Shown here: one piece after another, positions 61,688-64,000 of the stretch | Layout: each line of letters opens with the position of its first letter | Numbering within the stretch: the first letter of the stretch is position 1 | Assembly (NCBI RefSeq): GCF_900114775.1 | Contig: NZ_FOUE01000001.1 | Location: forward strand, 434,001-498,000 | Length of the DNA: 64,000 bases | From: Marinobacter zhejiangensis | GTDB lineage: Bacteria > Pseudomonadota > Gammaproteobacteria > Pseudomonadales > Oleiphilaceae | Direction of reading: 5' to 3' | Notes under the pieces: model-generated | The model's database searches: none | The model's input: only the letters and a program-made list of their open reading frames with translations | Told to the model about the DNA's origin: nothing | Program-made: the position numbers and the translations under genes

Positions 61688-62851
61688 ATGAACAGAGCCA
61701 TGCCAAACCTCGCCAGGTCCGTAATTGACAAAGCCTCCGGACTCTCCCGTCGGAGCCGCCACTACGCCAGCAATGCCTTTGACCGGGTTTTCCGGTCCGC
61801 CAGCCTGGTCCAGGCCGGCCAGACACCCTTCGATACCTTGCACAGCGATGGTCTGGTCACCCTGCGCTACTACCCACCCCTGCTGGAGGACGCCATCGAG
61901 CTGGAAGGCATGACCATTCCGGTCGAGCGCCAGACCCACAAGACGCCCATCGTCATCGTGCCGCCACTGGCCGTGAACATGCTGATCTACGACCTGTTCC
62001 CCCAGCGCAGCCTGGTCCGGTTCCTGCGGGCCAAGGGCTTTGAGGTCTACCTGATTGATTGGGGCGTACCCACCCGGGACCACACCCATTACAACATGCA
62101 CACCTACGTTGCCGAACTGCTGCCGGACTACCTCAACCGGGTGCGCGAGCACAGCGGCGAGCGGGAGCTCTCGCTGCACGGCTGGAGCATGGGTGGCATG
62201 TTCACCCTGTTTTACTCGGCGCTGAGTAAAGACCAGCACATCCGCAATGCCATCGTGCTGGGCTCGCCCATCGACAGCCATGCGTCCGGGGTACTGGGCC
62301 TGATGTACCAGCGGATCTCAGATGTTGCCGAATTCGTGCGCGCCCGCACGGGCTTCCGTCTGCACGACCTTCAGCCCCACTGGTTCCATACCCCCGGCTG
62401 GGCCAACACCATCGGCTTCAAACTCAGTAACCCGATTGGCAGCGTGAAAGGCTACTGGGAACTGGTGGTCCGCCTGGGCGACCGCGAGTTTGTTCGTGAC
62501 CACGCCACAACATCGGCTTTCCTCGACCGCATGGTGGCCTACCCGGGCGGCATCATCCAGGACACCGTGGTCCGTATCTGGATCGACAACCAGCTGTCCG
62601 AAGGCGAGATCCAGATCGGCGACGATGTGGCCCGGCTGGAGAACGTCAACGCCAACCTGATGGCCGTCGCTGGCAGCAGCGATACCCTGGCAACGCCGGA
62701 TGCCGCCCGTCGGGTGATGGACCATGTCAGCTCCGCAGATAAAACCTTCCGGGTCATCCCTGGAGGCCACATGGGCATTCTCGCTGGCAGCAAAGCCCCC
62801 CATGCCAGCTGGCTGGAGCTGGCCGACTGGCTTGCACAACGCTCCGACTGA
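61688..62851 (+). CDS. PhaC-like alpha/beta hydrolase with serine in the lipase box
   Basis: A 387-residue alpha/beta hydrolase resembling class III PHA synthases: PIVIVPPLAVNMLIYDLFPQ, DWGVPTRDH, the elbow LHGWSMGGMF, and GHMGIL near the end. The nucleophile position of PHA synthases is a cysteine (GxCxG); here it is serine (GWSMG). That suggests hydrolase or transferase activity on hydroxyacyl esters instead of polymerisation. The start at 61688 is provisional; in-frame ATGs lie at 61601 and 61700. It diverges from the acyltransferase gene. Confidence 0.8.
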   Translation: MNRAMPNLARSVIDKASGLSRRSRHYASNAFDRVFRSASLVQAGQTPFDTLHSDGLVTLRYYPPLLEDAIELEGMTIPVERQTHKTPIVIVPPLAVNMLIYDLFPQRSLVRFLRAKGFEVYLIDWGVPTRDHTHYNMHTYVAELLPDYLNRVREHSGERELSLHGWSMGGMFTLFYSALSKDQHIRNAIVLGSPIDSHASGVLGLMYQRISDVAEFVRARTGFRLHDLQPHWFHTPGWANTIGFKLSNPIGSVKGYWELVVRLGDREFVRDHATTSAFLDRMVAYPGGIIQDTVVRIWIDNQLSEGEIQIGDDVARLENVNANLMAVAGSSDTLATPDAARRVMDHVSSADKTFRVIPGGHMGILAGSKAPHASWLELADWLAQRSD

Positions 62852-62905
62852 CCCTCACGACGGTGGCGGTTCTTCCCGTCACCGTTTTGCCCTACACTGG
62901 GATCC

Positions 62906-63808
62906 ATGAATCCCATTGATACGTTCAATCTCGATGCCCGCTCCCTGCGGGTGCTGCTTGCGGTACTCGACGACGGCAGCGTGTCCGGCGCCGCCGTCAA
63001 GCTCGGGCTTAGCCAGTCCGCGGTGAGCCATACCCTCGATCGGCTGCGTCAGGCGCTCGGGGACCCACTGTTCGTCAAATCCGGCCGTGGCATTGCCCCC
63101 ACTCACTACACCCTCCGCATCGGACCCCACGTGCGTCAGATCCTCGACGATCTGCGTACCCTGTCGGCCGGCCCGCCCTTTGTTCCCCGCGACGCCGACT
63201 TTACCGTGACCATTGCCGCCAACGACTACCAGCGTGACCTGTTGCTGCCACCGTTGATGCAACGGCTGCGGGAGCAGGCACCCGGTATTGGCCTGCAGGT
63301 CATTCCGTCGGGCATTCCCAACGCCGATATGCTGCGCAAGGAAGTCTGCGACCTGATCATCTCCCCTCACCCCCCGGCCGCCAGCGATATCCTGCAAAGG
63401 CGACTGCTGGATGACCAGATGATGATTTTCTACGATCCTGCGCATCGGACGGCACCCACGTCCCTGGCCGACTACCTGCAGGCTGAGCATGTTGCCATCC
63501 TGTTCGGTACCGGCGAACCCACAGCACTGGAAGGCTCCCTGAGCGCCCGGGGCCTGGCGCGGAAAACCCGCGTCACCGTCTCCAACTTTTCCGGACTCGC
63601 TGGTTTCCTGAAGGGCACACAACTTCTGGCAACCGCGCCCTCCATGATGAGTAAACACTTACTTAGCAACTTTGCTTCCGCCCCACTGCCCTTCGATTAC
63701 AAGCCCTTTACGCTGATGATGCTTTGGCACCAACGCAACCAAAGCGACCCGGCCCATCGCTGGCTGCGGCAGCAGTTGATTGAGGTGGCCGACCAACTCG
63801 GAGACTGA
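62906..63808 (+). CDS. LysR-family transcriptional regulator
   Basis: A 300-residue LysR protein: helix-turn-helix SVSGAAVKLGLSQSAVSHTLDRLRQALGDPLFV (in part LSQSAVSHTLDRLR), linker, and a periplasmic-binding-like effector domain from about residue 90. It lies directly before a drug-transporter gene and may control it. A perfect T-N11-A palindrome sits immediately downstream. Confidence 0.93.
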   Translation: MNPIDTFNLDARSLRVLLAVLDDGSVSGAAVKLGLSQSAVSHTLDRLRQALGDPLFVKSGRGIAPTHYTLRIGPHVRQILDDLRTLSAGPPFVPRDADFTVTIAANDYQRDLLLPPLMQRLREQAPGIGLQVIPSGIPNADMLRKEVCDLIISPHPPAASDILQRRLLDDQMMIFYDPAHRTAPTSLADYLQAEHVAILFGTGEPTALEGSLSARGLARKTRVTVSNFSGLAGFLKGTQLLATAPSMMSKHLLSNFASAPLPFDYKPFTLMMLWHQRNQSDPAHRWLRQQLIEVADQLGD

Positions 63809-63812
63809 CAAC

Positions 63813-63841
63813 ACGACCTATCGATATTGTTCATAGGTCGT
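63813..63841. promoter_or_regulatory. Candidate LysR-type operator (T-N11-A inverted repeat)
   Basis: ACGACCTAT, 11 bases, ATAGGTCGT. The T-N11-A centre is the classic LysR binding signature. It lies five bases after the lysR stop and about 70 bases before the start of the transporter gene; no T tract follows, so it is not a terminator. It probably controls the transporter. Confidence 0.6.
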
Positions 63842-63912
63842 ATGAAGGCGACGGTCGTTATTTGTGCGATCCGGAGGCGTACACTGTTCCTCCGATTCAA
63901 CCGATTCCCGGA

Positions 63913-64000
63913 ATGCCCATGCTCGCCCTCACCAGTGTCTGGACCACCGTACTTCTGGCTGCTGCTGTCGCCCTTGGTCCACTGGCAACCGATATGTACC
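63913..64000 (+). CDS. Bcr/CflA-type multidrug MFS transporter, N-terminal fragment
   Basis: Cut off by the right edge after about 29 codons. The sequence MPMLALTSVWTTVLLAAAVALGPLATDMY is the first helix; the LGPLATDMY motif is typical of Bcr/CflA drug-H+ antiporters. GGAATG region gives a possible start at 63913; ATG at 63919 is also possible. Confidence 0.75.
   Translation, partial: MPMLALTSVWTTVLLAAAVALGPLATDMY

Overview
The window is a stretch of chromosome from a GC-rich gammaproteobacterium. Gene order and protein families point to Marinobacter or a close relative. The assignment is inferred from content: a Pseudomonas-like order of ftsX-ftsE-ftsY/rpoH and pyrX-pyrB-pyrR-ruvX-yqgE-tonB-gshB next to pilGHIJK-chpABC, an E. 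coli-like yrfG-hslR-hslO-pckA order, and TRAP transport in place of many ABC systems. No rRNA, tRNA, CRISPR array, prophage or insertion sequence was recognised. The sequence is mostly densely packed single-copy genes in short operons, many with 1-14 base stop/start overlaps.

Layout. 1-2640: end of a two-component system (partial kinase plus OmpR-type regulator) and a glyoxylate-type operon (hydroxypyruvate isomerase, tartronate-semialdehyde reductase). 2682-7543: rpoH, ftsX, ftsE, ftsY and the divergent rsmD. 7590-9856: phospholipid/acyl desaturase and mutM, divergent. 10026-14232: a small secreted protein, then yrfG, hslR, hslO, pckA. 14409-19204: an unusual TRAP system (AdeT1/2-like binding protein, TatT-type lipoprotein, fused QM permease) interrupted by an HU gene on the other strand. 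19429-25198: pyrimidine and glutathione genes, including a catalytically dead dihydroorotase beside aspartate carbamoyltransferase, with ruvX, yqgE and a TonB protein.

25575-39721 is the complete Pil-Chp chemosensory cluster that controls type IV pili: PilG, PilH, PilI, PilJ, PilK, a 2723-residue ChpA kinase, ChpB and ChpC. ChpA carries eight canonical phosphotransfer histidine motifs and several degenerate ones. 39794-41862 is zur-znuC-znuB with a candidate palindromic operator on the promoter -10. 41952-43400 is a CHASE/PAS sensor without an output domain.

43422-46787 holds a CDGSH iron-sulfur protein divergent from a compact arsenate detoxification operon: ArsC-ArsR fusion, GAPDH, ArsJ. 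46799-54426 holds a patatin-like hydrolase, two cyclic-di-GMP enzymes, an alpha/beta hydrolase, folE-folX, a CoA-binding protein and a small zinc-ribbon membrane protein. 54423-58021 is a copper-type operon (MerR regulator, P1B ATPase, a 37-residue membrane peptide, DUF411 protein) driven by a clear 19-bp-spacer MerR promoter. 58038-64000 holds an EF-hand lipoprotein, RNase II, a YihG-type acyltransferase, a PhaC-like hydrolase with serine in the lipase box, a LysR regulator and the start of a Bcr/CflA-type drug transporter.

No single region is obviously a wholly new system. The parts most worth following up are the TRAP/AdeT/TatT locus, the expanded phosphotransfer array of ChpA, the minimal arsenate pathway and the small membrane peptide of the copper operon. 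All functions come from reading motifs and family resemblance by eye; no database search was run.
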